The notes under the pieces are model-generated. The model was not told the origin of the DNA. It did not search any database and saw only the letters and a list, made by a program, of their open reading frames with translations. The position numbers and the translations under genes are program-made. 64,000 nt of DNA from Piper betle (Eukaryota; Streptophyta; Magnoliopsida; Piperales; Piperaceae), in assembly GCA_033002965.1 (NCBI GenBank), contig JAURVB010000779.1, forward strand, positions 1 to 64,000, written 5' to 3'. Of the stretch, positions 12,180 to 26,000 are shown in pieces. The first letter of the stretch is position 1. Each line of letters starts with the position of its first letter.

Positions 12180-14700
12180 GATTCCTTTATATAATTTGTA
12201 TTGAAGCATTAATTTGTACTAAGACTTTGAGCAATAATAAAATGTCTCAATTTTCATAATTTTACAAATTAAATAAAATAGCTGTAAATTAATTAATCTT
12301 TGCATTCATGGTGATATATCACTTATCTTATTTTAATTTTTTTTAGTAGAAAAAGTAGTTTTAAATGCCAAAAAAATATTGTTTTTCTGGAATAATAAGC
12401 TTCGAGCCAAGGATGCAAACTGGAGCCCGCTTCAATTGAATTTATGTTGAACCTTGAGCAAAAATGTGTTGTATCGATCAAACCATGAATATTTAACCCA
12501 GCTTTGGGGGAAAAAAGCCATGAATTAACATCTTTGCACGTAGTTATACACCTTATATGCGATGAGTAGCTCATTGAGGCTTGATACAATGCGATCATAG
12601 TTGCGATGAGTAGCTCATTGGATGTCGCTTATTGCATGGAACATTCTATCTGCTCTCTGCTTACTTCTAGCTAAAACTTGTATTACTGCTTCCTTTATGT
12701 TTGGAAATCATAGTCATATACTGTATAATCATAGTATGAAGTTAGCCTTGATTTCGATCCACCGGGAAGCCATTGAGGGACACAAGTTAATTTGCTTTGT
12801 CTGTATCCAACATAATCAACACAAGCGTCCAATTCCAACAGTAATATGAAAGCAAAACAAGCCAAGTGCAATCCACTGATGCATGCAAACCTTATTCCAG
12901 AATCTCTTTTTTATTTTGTTCTTATTATCTCAATAATAACGATGAAAGGTTTAGACACCAAGCATATTGCTTCATGTCTCATCCCCAGATTGAGTATTAC
13001 TCTTGATTACATGTATATAATGTGCCCAAGATACATATATATATATATTTATATATATATATATACATATATATATCTATGTATATATATATGTATAGAT
13101 ATATATAGTACTCTTGACTATATGTTTGTATTTAGAAGCGTATCATGAGTAGACGAATATTTGTGATGGTTTGCAAATATTTCTTACCAACAAGGGAGAA
13201 TTGAATTAGCATGCATCCTGAGCTGTGATGTTTGATCAGAGAATCAACTATGGCAGTTTAAGGAGGATTTGGGGAGATCTGCATATTGCAATGGCCTGAG
13301 ACAACGAAGAAACAAGTTAATATGACAGTATCACATGTATAGATCAGCGGATCAAACACATTGCTCAGAAGATCCTGCATATCTTGCTCCATTGACAAAC
13401 CTTGTACTTTATAGCAAATGCATGGTAGTCACCATGGTTTAGAAGCTGGAGGAAATCGAAATTATTTACATGAATAAAGAAGTTTAAACATAAGCTTCAA
13501 TGACTTTTGTAGTTACATATACGCCAGAAAATCTTTTGGTGGGTCGTCTTCTTGATTTGTCAATATTAATGTTTGAAGTTTTATTGTGTAAAACATTTGT
13601 TTGCATACCTTCTGATGAAAATATATGGTTTGTATGTACGTCAAAGAGAACATGGAAAATATGAAAGGCAATAATAATCAATTACTAGCTCTCCATGCAG
13701 TCACAAAATCTTAACACTGTAAGACAAAGACTTCTCAACTCTTGTCATACGCGCAATGTGATCATGAAAGGATACCAAAGTCCTAGGTGCCACTGATCCC
13801 TGATATAGGAGACATGGAGGTTGCAACTTGCCAGTCTGTCTTCCATGATTTGGTGTCAATAATAGATTGCCTGCATATTCAACCTGCTCGTATCTTTTAG
13901 TTCGTCTCTTCCGACATAACATGACAAGATCAAGCAAGGGAATCTGCATAAAATTCCACCAAGCTGGATACGGGCAAATCCTTCAATAATTTTTCTTTGA
14001 GTGCAAGGAAATTTCACAGTTACCACTATAAACAAACACGTTGAAAAAACCCACTATTAACAAATGTTTGATCATACTGTTCGTAAACTTGATCTTTTGT
14101 TTTTGGCTTGCTGCATGCTATAGATGTGCTCGGGGGTGCATTGGTTAAAACTCCCTTGTGTGTGTGTGTGTGTGGGAGAGGGAGAGTGTGGGTGATAAAA
14201 CTCCACTGTCAGTATAGCAGTTTTGGAACCCAAAGATAATTCAGAAAGAATCAGGAGTTGAATAGTTGCATCGACACTTGAGAATTAATTTGGCAAAGAC
14301 TTAATTATGAGCCAATAAATGTAATTGCTATGGATCAGTTGGACTATATATGTGAGCCAACTCTGTCCTTGATTTAAAATTTAATTTAATGAAATAATTA
14401 AATTTTGTAGGCTACTAATTAATAAGCATAATAAAAGTATTAGGAGGTTCAAATTATATATCTACAAATATATTAGGAGGTTCATATACAATACATAAAT
14501 GCAAACCACTGTCACATACAATGTAATCATAGAAATTATTATTTTGGTGAAAAAAATTGTAGTAGGGGAAAATTATAACAGACAACAATTTCTCTTTAAT
14601 ATATTTCGGACCAAATAATAATATTCGATTTTGGATGCTATTTGTTTTTTTTTATAGTGGTGACCGGATTATATCCGAGCTGAACTATGAATGCCCTAAG
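12180..14700. other. A/T-rich intergenic spacer between MAPDA and RPL23A
   Basis: No gene is supported. An 18-bp sequence (gcgatgagtagctcattg) occurs twice, near 12559 and 12603. A (TA)n-rich block spans 13030-13115, and a short (GT)n run sits at 14155-14175. The small open frames here are not conserved-looking. Confidence 0.6.
13030..13115. repeat. (TA)n-rich microsatellite block
   Basis: Interrupted runs of alternating T and A ('atatatat', 'tatatctatgtatata') over about 85 bp. It is a likely length-variable locus. Confidence 0.85.
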
Positions 14701-14712
14701 CAAATTAAGACG

Positions 14713-14782
14713 AAGGCCCATAAGAGAGTTTATAAGGCCCAAGCCCACTAAACACCAGATGATGCGCAGCATAAAACCCTAA
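14713..14782 (+). promoter_or_regulatory. Ribosomal-protein promoter: site II elements and telo-box
   Basis: Three site II cores (GGCCCA at about 14715 and 14736, GCCCA at 14743; TGGGCY on the other strand) are followed by a perfect telo-box AAACCCTAA at 14774-14782. This pair is the established signature of plant ribosomal protein promoters, where TCP and PUR-alpha type factors act. The location just upstream of the RPL23A leader supports the call. Confidence 0.8.
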
Positions 14783-15046
14783 CGAAAAAAGTGGACGGCA
14801 GCGCCGGAACTGGGTGGGAAGAGATCCTGCAGGTACGTCCGATCATCTTTAACTTTCCAAATGCGATGATTCGATCTAAAGTTTGCTTCTTTCTTCATAA
14901 TATTATCGTTGAATCGATATTTTTGTGTAAATTTGAGGCCTTTGTGTGTCGTCCTGTCCATGAGCTTGACATTTTGATTCATTTGTGGTGTTTGGTTGTG
15001 CTAGGTTTGCGTTAGAGGATATTCTGCGGCAGAAAAGCGGTTACCC

Positions 15047-16449
<1,403 letters not shown>

Positions 16450-17193
16450 ACCGATGTTTTTTTGGGTGTTAGAAGTGAATCAAGTAATTGAGAATTTTTG
16501 AAGGCTTGGAACTAAGTTTATGGTTTTTTGAATTACAATTATCCGCTTGACTTGGAAGGTCTTCTCGTATTTTCATGTCTATTATTATGCAAAACACTTG
16601 TCGTTTTCCACTAGATTTAGCATGTATGATTGAAGGCGCCGTCAATTTCACTTGCTGTACTTTCCTCGTAGGTATGGCTCCATTGAAATACAGTTTCAAA
16701 CTCCTTGATGATCCGTCAGAATCATTTTTTGGGTCTGTAATAAATTAGTGCAATCACGCAAAAGCTGCAAAATGCTGCCAAGTTGTGCCTATCATTAGAC
16801 CAGGAATCATTAGAAAGACGATCAGCTCGTAGAAAGTTATCTATATGGATCACTTGGTTAGGATGTTCGAGTCTTTGAATGTCGGCTTGTATTATTTGCT
16901 GCCCTCCAGTATCGGACTCTGCTAGTTATAATGGCCTTTTTCAATGGAAACTCTGCATGTTAATAATTTGAATTTGCAGTGTAGGTGAAGATTAAAATGG
17001 TTGATTCATTAATCTCATGCGGCTTAACCATGCCGCTTGGATGGAATGTGCGGTTGCGTCTGCTAGATCAGTGAATTGAAGGTGTGAGTTTCTAAGACGA
17101 ATCTTTAAGATCAGCAATAATACATAGATGACGATAATAATTCATTGTTACGCAAAACAGAGTTTTAATCGCAAAGCTATCATTTACCGTCTG
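16450..17193. other. RPL23A 3' UTR and spacer
   Basis: The 3' UTR of RPL23A followed by ordinary A/T-rich spacer up to the converging TSB pseudogene. I see no other feature. Confidence 0.6.
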
Positions 17194-20100
17194 TCACCAT
17201 TGCACTTGATTACTATTGGTAGTATTTGGTAAGTATAACGGTTTACACTTGTAGATGTTTGATAGTGTTTGAACATCCTTATCACCGCGGCCACTGCAAT
17301 TAAGGACCACCTTTGTGCCATCAGGCAGAGTAGAGCAAAGCTTTTCCAAGTAGGCCAATGCATGAGAAGTTTCCAATGCAGGGATGATGCCTTCCAGTTT
17401 AGATAGGCTCTTGTAGGCTGCAAATAGGACATAGAACAAACGAGATGAAAGCTTATAAGTATGCATTCGTTCCGAGAGAAAAAATGGAATTTAGAACTTT
17501 CGCACATCACATAATTGGCTTTAGAATAAACTTGACCCTGTTCAATTCCTCCTCATCCACTTCTTCAATATTCTAATCCAATGAACAATCTTGACATTTT
17601 CACAATATTTGACGAATACCAGAATGCACTAATAATTCGCCTCTTGTGAATTTCCCAGCAGAATACATGCAACACGAATGAACACAGAAAATAAATAGTT
17701 ACGTGTAAAAACTAGTGTTGAGATTCTCATTATCTTCCAAAGCCTCTTGATCTGTGATGCTGTGGTATTCAGCTCGGCCTAAACCCTTCAAGAAACTATG
17801 CTCTGGTCCAGGATAATCCAAGATATAATTTATTCAAACAAATGAGTTCGTTAGTATGCACAGACCAAAAAATTAACCAGATAAAAAATGCAAGCAAAAA
17901 GGAAAAGCAATGCTCTATTACCCTGCACTGGTCGAATGAGGTTCACTTATTTGACCATCATCATCTTGCAACAACTAGCTCATAGCTCCATGTAAGATAC
18001 CAACTTCTCCCTTTGTCAATGTGGCAGCATGCTTGCCAGTGTCCAACCCAAATCCAGCGGCTTCAATCCCAATTAATCTCACATCACTATCTTCAACAAA
18101 CTCATGAAATAACCCCATAGCATTTGAACCTTCTCCAGCACAATCTACTGCCACATCGGGCTTTCCTCCCCATTTCTCCAATGCCTGTCTGTGGGTCTCT
18201 TTGGCAATGAGGCATGAAATTCTCTAACCATCATTGCGTATAGATGTGGACCTGCTACTGAACCCAAAATATAGTGAGTTGTTTTGACATTTGTTAGCTA
18301 ATCACGAATAGCCTCTGAGGTTGCATCTTTTAGTGTAGCAGTCCCAGAATGTACATCTCTGACCTGTGTAAAGTTCAAGTCAGCAAAGTTAGTGACCCAA
18401 AATGTATATCAAATAGTTACCCCTAAAGTTTCTGTACATATTCACATTGACCAGAAAACTTCTAAACCAAGACAAATCCACTATTGTCAGTTCCTATAAA
18501 TGCTTGCCACAATTTGGTGCAGAAAAAAAAGGCCATGTAAAAGAATGTTTTGACAAAGTGAAATAGTCAGGAACACAATGATATGAACTTGTTCATGGGT
18601 ATCTTCTAGCAAAGTAAGATGAGAAGGGTCGCCACTGTTGTTTTGCTCTAAATATGGATAGCAAGTTTTGGGAACATACAAAACTCTCAAATGCAAATTC
18701 ATATCTAAAAGTTGTACTGCATCTTCATACCACTCAATCCTTCCCAGTGGAAGGCAATCCATGAAGCTTTATCTAATAGGCCAATTGCAAAACGTGGAAC
18801 ACATAATCAGTACTAGCACCAAGAGTCCTATAATATTCCTTAAAATTAACAATGCATAACAGATACCTCTTTAGGTGTTGCTTGATTGTTCTTTAATAAG
18901 CACAGACAAAAAACTACAGATAATTTAAGTACATAAAAATGATGACAAACCTCAGCACCAAGAAGCCTCATTCTGAAACATTAAGGGCCTGCCTCTTCAT
19001 ATCTTGAGAACCCATGTAAATAACGCAATCCAACCCAAATCTTGCACAGACTATAGCAGTTGCAACGCCATGTTGGCCAGCTCCTGTTTCAGCAATGATG
19101 CGCTTTTTACCCAATTGTTTGGCAGCAGAGCCTGAGCAAGTGCGTTGTTAATCTACTGTGCTCCTGTGTGGTTCAAGTTTTCCTCTTCAGGTTTATATGG
19201 AGACCTTCCTCATTAGACTTACAATAATGGTCTATGAGTCGCTCAGCAAAGTAAAGCGGAGTTTCTCGACCTACATAATCTCTTAAAATCCCAGCTGGTT
19301 CCTCCTACAGATCATATGTACGCCATAACTTATTAACAAAGCTTGAAGTAAGATAGCAAGGACCTTAATTCAAAGCCATCTCTGGTGCCATTATACTTCT
19401 AGCCATTAAGCAGAACAGCCGATTAATCAGTTTCAAATACAAAAGTCACCATTTCCCTTTATCCTAGCTAAACTGAAATTAACATGGATTTTGTGCTCCA
19501 TATTCATTCATTTGCTATTTGTTTCGACAATATACACTGAATACACCAATAAAATAGTCATCATTTCCCCTTTATCCTAGCTAGACTGAAATTAACATGG
19601 ATTTTCTGCTCCATATTCATTCATTTGCTATTTGATTCGATGATACACACTGAATACACCAATATGGCAAGTTTTTATGTAAAATGACCTTCCAATTGCA
19701 ACCCACCTCAATGAGATAAGTTAAAGCCTTGACATTTTGTATCATATCGCCACCTAAATTAGACAGGGTCAATCAGTGACAATTGATGGTATCTTCATTT
19801 ATACACGAAAGAAGTAGGAGAACCATATCAAAGAGTCATTACAGTCGAAGCCACATAAAATTTAGTCACTGTTTCCACCTTATCCTAGCTAGAGTAAGGT
19901 CAGCAGCAAGGATTATGCCCTAAATTCGTTGCTTTTATACTTAAATCCATATTACAAAGCCAAATATATACAATGCGGCAATTTTGCAGGTCAAGAACCT
20001 TCCAATTGCAAACCACATAAATAAGATAACTTTGAAGCTTCAACACGATATTCATCATATAGCCACCTAAATCATCATCATTTCCTAAACAAAAAGGAAC

Positions 20101-20470
20101 ATATATTTGCGTCGAATCAAACAAACCATTAACAAACAAAAAACAGGCAAACCTGAAACAGGCGGTCACCGACAAGAGACCGAAATGAGGCCTCGAGCTC
20201 GGTGAGAGCACTCATAAGAGTCTCGGGAGGTATCCGGTTGGTGAGGGATCCCCACCTCCACCGCCGGATCCGCGGCGGCCACTGAGCAGGCGACCGTGCG
20301 CACCCGCCGGGACGGCGACGCTGGAGAAGTGACGGCCGATCGTTGCGGCGAACGGCGGCGGAGAAGAAAAGGAGGACTGGGAGGTGGGCGGCCACGAACG
20401 ACCGTCGGCGTCGGCGTCGGCGTCGGCGGCGAAGAAGAAGAAGGCGATTGTGGGCTTTTGGGAAGGACCG
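17194..20470 (-). pseudogene. TSB: Tryptophan synthase beta chain (TSB) pseudogene with introns retained
   Basis: The parent enzyme is the plastid PLP protein that joins indole and serine to make tryptophan. Exon remains (plus coordinates): about 20153-20400 (transit-peptide-like Cys/Ser/Ala stretch, then PPETLMSALTELEASFRSLV), 18951-19314 ([35 protein letters not shown]), 17922-18363 (VHSGTATLKDATSEAIRD, GSNAMGLFHEFVEDSDVRL, GFGLDTGKHAATLTKGEVG), about 17700-17825 ([23 protein letters not shown]) and 17194-17417 ([30 protein letters not shown]). Breaks: the catalytic-lysine codon reads TAG at 19153-19155 (HTGAQ-stop-INN where HTGAHKINN is expected). Trp to TAG falls at 18298-18300 and Tyr to TAG at 17975-17977. 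One-base deletions occur near 18211, 19000 and 19120. The GGGSN phosphate loop has become GEGSN. The acceptor near 17826 and the donor near 17705 are lost. Retained introns mean it arose by gene duplication or in-place decay, not retrocopying. Confidence 0.93.
19440..20080. repeat. Duplicated segments within the TSB pseudogene intron
   Basis: A block of about 117 bp (tatcctagctaaactgaaa ... actgaatacaccaat) occurs twice in tandem at about 19440-19665. A more diverged, larger copy follows at about 19860-20060, including the shared words 'accttccaattgcaa' and 'atagccacctaaat'. This is local duplication in a non-constrained intron. Confidence 0.7.
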
Positions 20471-21271
20471 GTTACAAAGAAGTATCCTTTGCTGGCACAT
20501 TAATAGGAAATGAACTCAACATTTTGCCGGCGATCTCTCGTGGGCATCCTATTGCTTGTTTTTATTTCTTTATTTTTCTTAAATTAACGTTCAATTTAGT
20601 TTTATTTTTAAAAGTCCAATCCATTTTAAAATTCAATTTTGCTAAAAAAATGAAAACTATTAATTTTTAATAACATATAGGATTTCTAAAAATAAAATAT
20701 AATTTATGTAACAGAAGTCGAACCAATTTCACAGGAAGTCTGAGTACAACTTGGTTGAACGAAGGAAACACTCTCTAAATGTTGAGTGCATAGAATAATT
20801 TCATTAATTAAGTGGCATAAGATTAATTTGAACATATCATCAAAATTTATTTTAAAATTAAACTTAGTTATTTTCATTTTCCATGCGAACCCGTACCACA
20901 AACAAATATGTACAAAATAAGTTTGATTTAAAAAACACTTACTTTTTATCCCAAAAGAATTTGTAGCACACTTTCATTGATTACATATATATTAATTACC
21001 GTTTTTAACAAATTAAGCTAGGATTTTTTTTCCAAATCAAACTGTACAAATTAATTAATTAACACAACACTCATGAAACAAAAATTGCCGCCTTCGTAAA
21101 TTCCTAATAATATACGAAAAAACAAAGAACTTATTTAAAAGAGGAGCGAGCCTAACCACTTTTACCCACTTAATCCTCTCCTCCCTCCCTCCCTCTAACG
21201 CATCAAAGCCACATGTGCGCCTATCCCTCTCGCCGGCGGCGTCCCGTCTCCGGCCGGTGAGCCGCCGCCCC
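20471..21271. other. Spacer between TSB pseudogene and PCFS4-like gene
   Basis: A/T-rich DNA separating two divergently oriented genes. It should hold the promoter of the rightward PCFS4-like gene; a C-rich stretch at 21175-21270 fits its leader. The leftward frame at 21055-21417 is the antisense of the PCFS4 first exon. Confidence 0.5.
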
Positions 21272-23099
21272 ATGGTATCCGTCCCCATGGCCGACGATCG
21301 CGCCGCCGCCAAGACGCTTGGCTTTGCACCCGGCCTCCGGGGCCGGGCCGCGCCCCTGCCGCCGTCGCTTTTCGCAGCCGAGAGGCCGGCGCTGGGGCCG
21401 AACCCGACCCTCGACAAGTTCCGCGCGCTGCTGAGGGAGAGGGCCGAGGAGTTCGGGGCGGCGGAGGACGACCTGCCGTCCGGAATCCCGTCGGAGGAGG
21501 TGGTTAGGGTTTACGAGGAGGTGCTCTCCGATTTGACGCTCAATTCGAAGCCGATCATCACCGACCTCACCATCATTGCTCGGCGATCATAGGGATATTG
21601 GTGAAGGGATTGCGGACGCCATTTGTGCTCGGATTCTTGAGGTTGGAATATTAGTTCTTTCGACTCGGAGGATGGATGGAGTCCCTTTCATGTTTGTTTT
21701 GTTGTTGCCTCTCCCTGTTTCCTTTCTCTGTACAATCTTTTGCTAAGCTGGTAGAATGTAGAGGAATTTAGTAGTAGTAAAGTTGTTTTCTTTGGCTGAA
21801 ATGTGTGGAATTGGTTTCATAATGGCTTGGGAGTTTGTTGAACGATCAACGCAAGGTTTAACACCTTCTACTAACTTCTTTTCGCTTCCTCCATGGCTAC
21901 ATCACCGATAAATCTAAAACAAACTCGGCATAACTGCTGCGGTAATGAAACTTCTTCTAAACGTGCTACAAGAAAACGTTAAAAACAGCGCTTCTTCCTG
22001 ATGTATTAGGATCCCACCGTAAAGGCTTGACACAATCACATAGACAATGTGCATTTTCCGTGGTGTATGGATTTATCTGCTGTTCTTATAATTAGTTTAT
22101 TCAAACGGAAGAATTTTTAATTGTGCTTTGCAGTGCAATTTTTATTAGGGAAAATATATACAAAGACTACTTTTAATCATAGCAATCTTGAAATTTCCAA
22201 TTGACACAAGTTAGGTAGCTTTTGAAGAATTGCTGGTTTAATTTATTATTTTGTTTACTAACTTTGGCAGGTCCCGGTTGAGCAAAACTACCTTGCTTGT
22301 ACCTTTTGGATAGCGTTGTAAAAAACATAGGCCGTTGAATATATAAAATACTTCTCTGCTCGGTCTTCCCAAGGTTTTGCTTACTGTCATTATCAATATT
22401 ATTGTTTTTTTGCATATTCACTACATTGGTTAATTAAATCTGAAATTATGAGGGCATCAAGTTGGTATGCACCTTTTATTATGACATTTCTCTCTTTTCT
22501 AGGGCACGCTTGTATTTTGTGTGCATTATTTTTCTTTGTTTTCCCTCCTATTCCCTTTCTCTGTCCTTAACTTCTTATGATTGTTTAAGCCAGAAATAAA
22601 TGTAATTTTCAACGAGAATCTCAATTCACCTGTGTTCCTTTTTTCAGATTTTTCCCTAGAATTGATGTGGCTTTTTTTCTTGGTGTGTGTGGGTGTAGGG
22701 GTGGCGCTGGGGATTTGCGCTGTGGGGATTTTCCTTTAATTGTTGTTAGAAAGTGGAAACTTTTTATTTCAAATCAACTCTAGAAAATGTGAATTGTACA
22801 TGACAGATACTCATTTCATTTACTTCTTTTTTAAAGGTGTTTTGTGAGGCATATAGGCAAGTTCGTCCCAGCCAGTATGAACAAATGCTCCATCTTTTAA
22901 AACCTGGTCAACAGTATTCCCGTTGTCCGTGCTTCGTAGAATTGAGGCTGAACTGCAATTTTCTCCTTCAGTGGTTCAGCAATCATCCAATGTAAGTACC
23001 TTGAGGTCATCAGAATCGCCTGTTTCTCGTCCTTCTCATGGTATACATGTCAACCCAAAATATTTGGAGGCACATACTCAATTGGAGCGGTCAACAGTG
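21272..23099 (+). pseudogene. Frameshifted CID-encoding exons of the PCFS4-like gene
   Basis: Exon 1 (370 bp, expected 369) has one extra base near 21581, so the frame hits a TAG soon after [12 protein letters not shown]. Exon 2 (103 bp, expected 102) lacks one A near 22286 and has extra T's near 22336 and 22364; read around these it gives [16 protein letters not shown] and EYIKYFSAR, classic CID helices. Exon 3 (263 bp, expected 264) lacks one base near 22907 between QYEQMLHLL and [19 protein letters not shown] (with T-W-S preserved). Splice borders are otherwise usable. Five indels in about 740 coding bases contrast with none in the following 2.17 kb. Expected lengths are inferred from the homologous frame, not from an alignment. 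Confidence 0.8.
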
Positions 23100-26000
23100 G
23101 TACTTTTCTTTCTCTTGTTAGATATGATCATTTTTTGCACATAGAAGCCCCCATTATATAATTTACTAGGAAAATTATGAAATTCTTTAAACTTCTCTGG
23201 ATAAGTTGATCAGCACAACTTAAATTCTGAAATATCAATATATTGCTTACCATATTTAATCTTGAGCTCTATTATTTGATCTCTTGTATTGCTGGTTTTA
23301 AGCTTGAATAAAGCAGGTTGGTGTTCGGGGAGGCACTTGGGTGTCAGAACGTTCCCCTTCATTCTCACGTGAATCTTAGACCATATCTAATCCGGTCATT
23401 ATATAAATGTTACTTATGGAGGAAGATTATTACTTATTTAGGAATGCTTGCATTGAGTCTTATTCTATATTTACACATCATTATATTAGGAATTTCTTGA
23501 TAAGAGTCGAGTCTAGTATTATGTGTTTAAGTTAATTAGGAATTTTACTGTATTTTCGGAAGTAATTTTCAGGACAAGAATCAGGAAATATATATTATTT
23601 TGGGTAAGTTTTAATTTAGCATGGTTTTTCCTAACTAGGCAAGGTGCTGCGATGCCATGCGTGATCTATATTAGAGATAGGCTATAATGATTTAAAGATA
23701 GAGTCTATCTTTAAAGTAATAATAATGATGCTAGATAAACTCTCATTGAATAATGAGATAGACTATAATGAGTTAATATCTTAAAGATAGATTCTAATTT
23801 TAAAGAAAGAGTCATATCTTAAAGATAGATTCTAATTTTAAAGATGGAGTCTATCTTTGCAATTATAACTAATGATGTTAGATAAACCCTCATTGAATAA
23901 TGAGAAAGTTTTAATTTTTAATATCTTAAGGATAAACTCTAATTTTAAAGATAAAGTCTAATTAAATGAGAAGATAGACTATAATTGAATCTCCTACTTT
24001 TCATTAAAGTTTAACTTTAGTTCAACTTTTATTAGTAAGAATAGATTTAGGCCTTAATATTATTTTTATTAGGAGTTTATTTTTGAAATTTCTTAGTATA
24101 ATAAATCCTTATCATAAGTGATTACTTATTTAGTACAGCTCTTGAGTCTATTAATACATGTCATAGACCTTGGAAACATAGTTTTTGATATATTAAATAA
24201 AACTATGAGCTTTGTGCTTGAGAGAATCTTGTTTGATTCTTTAACTGTATGTCGGTGAGGAGCCGATCATCCCCTAGCTTGATGTGTGGGTTAGGAACCG
24301 CTCATTCCCCTGCCGCCTACAGGTTCTTTTTTGCCCTTTAATTTTGTCCTCTACAAATCTACACTTTCAACTACCCTTTTTCTTTCCACTGTTCCCCATT
24401 ATTTTGCCAATAAATATTGGCTTCTTCAAATATTGTAGAAAGTTTTTGGCATACATGAGTTGATCTGAGATTGGCCAAAAGCCTCATTTGTATTGTTCTT
24501 CTTTATTTATTGTTATTTTTTAGTGGTAGATATTAATTTAATCATCGCTTCCATTTTTGCATCAGTATCTTTGATCTCAACCATTTGGGATGAGGAAATT
24601 CACCAAGAAAAAATGTATCTTCTTCTTTTCCCTTGCATCTTATCCCAAAAAGTGTATGAAAATGTAGCAAATATTTATCATTTGTATTAATATACTAGTA
24701 TAATCATCTTCCATCAATAATAACAAAAAATGCAACTAAATTGGTAATTGTCAAAGAGTTATAAATTTATGAACTTAACTGATTTTGAATATTCCACTCT
24801 GTTAGCGTCTTAGAATTTTGTCTGTGGAATTGTACTCTCTTGATTCTGGATGGGTCATTGTTTGGTTTGTATTTGAAATTTGGATGACATAACCACATTT
24901 GGTACTATTTGTACTTAACATCCACGGCATTATATTTTGATGTCTTTAGGATCTTCAGCATGGTAAAGTGGATTCGTCTAGTCTGCTTACATTAGGACAA
25001 AAATTTGCTGCTGGAAACAAGGAAGACACATATCGCCCTAAAGATGGTTCAGGGCGAGACTTAACTAGATTTACAGTAGGACATTCGTCTGGTGTATCTG
25101 GAGTAGACAGGAATCCTTTTTCTGCTAATAATATGATGATGAAGCCTTCTTCGCCTGTAAATAAAACTGAACGGACATTTTCTCCTCCAAAGGGTCGTTA
25201 TTCTAGAGATATATCTCCTCTGGGAATTTCTGAAAATGTCTCTCCTCTTCGTCCAGAATTAAGAGTGAGGGGTGGGGAAAGAATTGATTTGTGGGATAGA
25301 ACCGGGTCTGGTGATGGACCCCATCATATGGAATCTTCACGTGCATATAATATCAGTAATGGAAACAATGAGGGACCAAGGGCTCTAATCAATGCGTATG
25401 GTGGCTACAGAGAAAAACCTGTGTTGCATGCTGGATTTCCAAAAAATGAGAGGTTTGACATGAATGGTACAGCAAATAATTCAGCAATAAGAAACTGGCA
25501 GAGTGTTGAAGAAGAGGAGTATGACTGGGAGGATATGAGTCCCACTTTGGCAGAACGTAGTAGAGGTACTAACCATAAGCTGTCAGTTCCCTCTTTGGGA
25601 AATTCAAGCATGGCTTCTGGGTTGGGAAGACATCTTTCAGGTTCTGAACTTGGAAGAGTGGATTGGAACAGGCGGTCACAAATACCTCTAGTTGGTGATT
25701 CTATTTTCACTCCAGAAGATCGGGCTGCAGCAATAGGCGTAGGGTTATTTATTCTCTTCATTTGATGTGCTCCTTTTTAATTTTTCGATTATTAGTATCA
25801 AAGTTAAAGTGACTGATCTGTTTCTTGCAGTCTACTGGTGGAGCAATAATCAGAGAGGAAATCAGCAGAGTAACTGATAATGATCCTCAAGCAAGATTTC
25901 ATGGTACTTCCTTCCCTCATGACTCATGGAATACACATCAAAGTTCTTCCAGGTCTAGTATCTCGAAATCTGGGATGGACCATCAAGTACTGCTGTCGGG

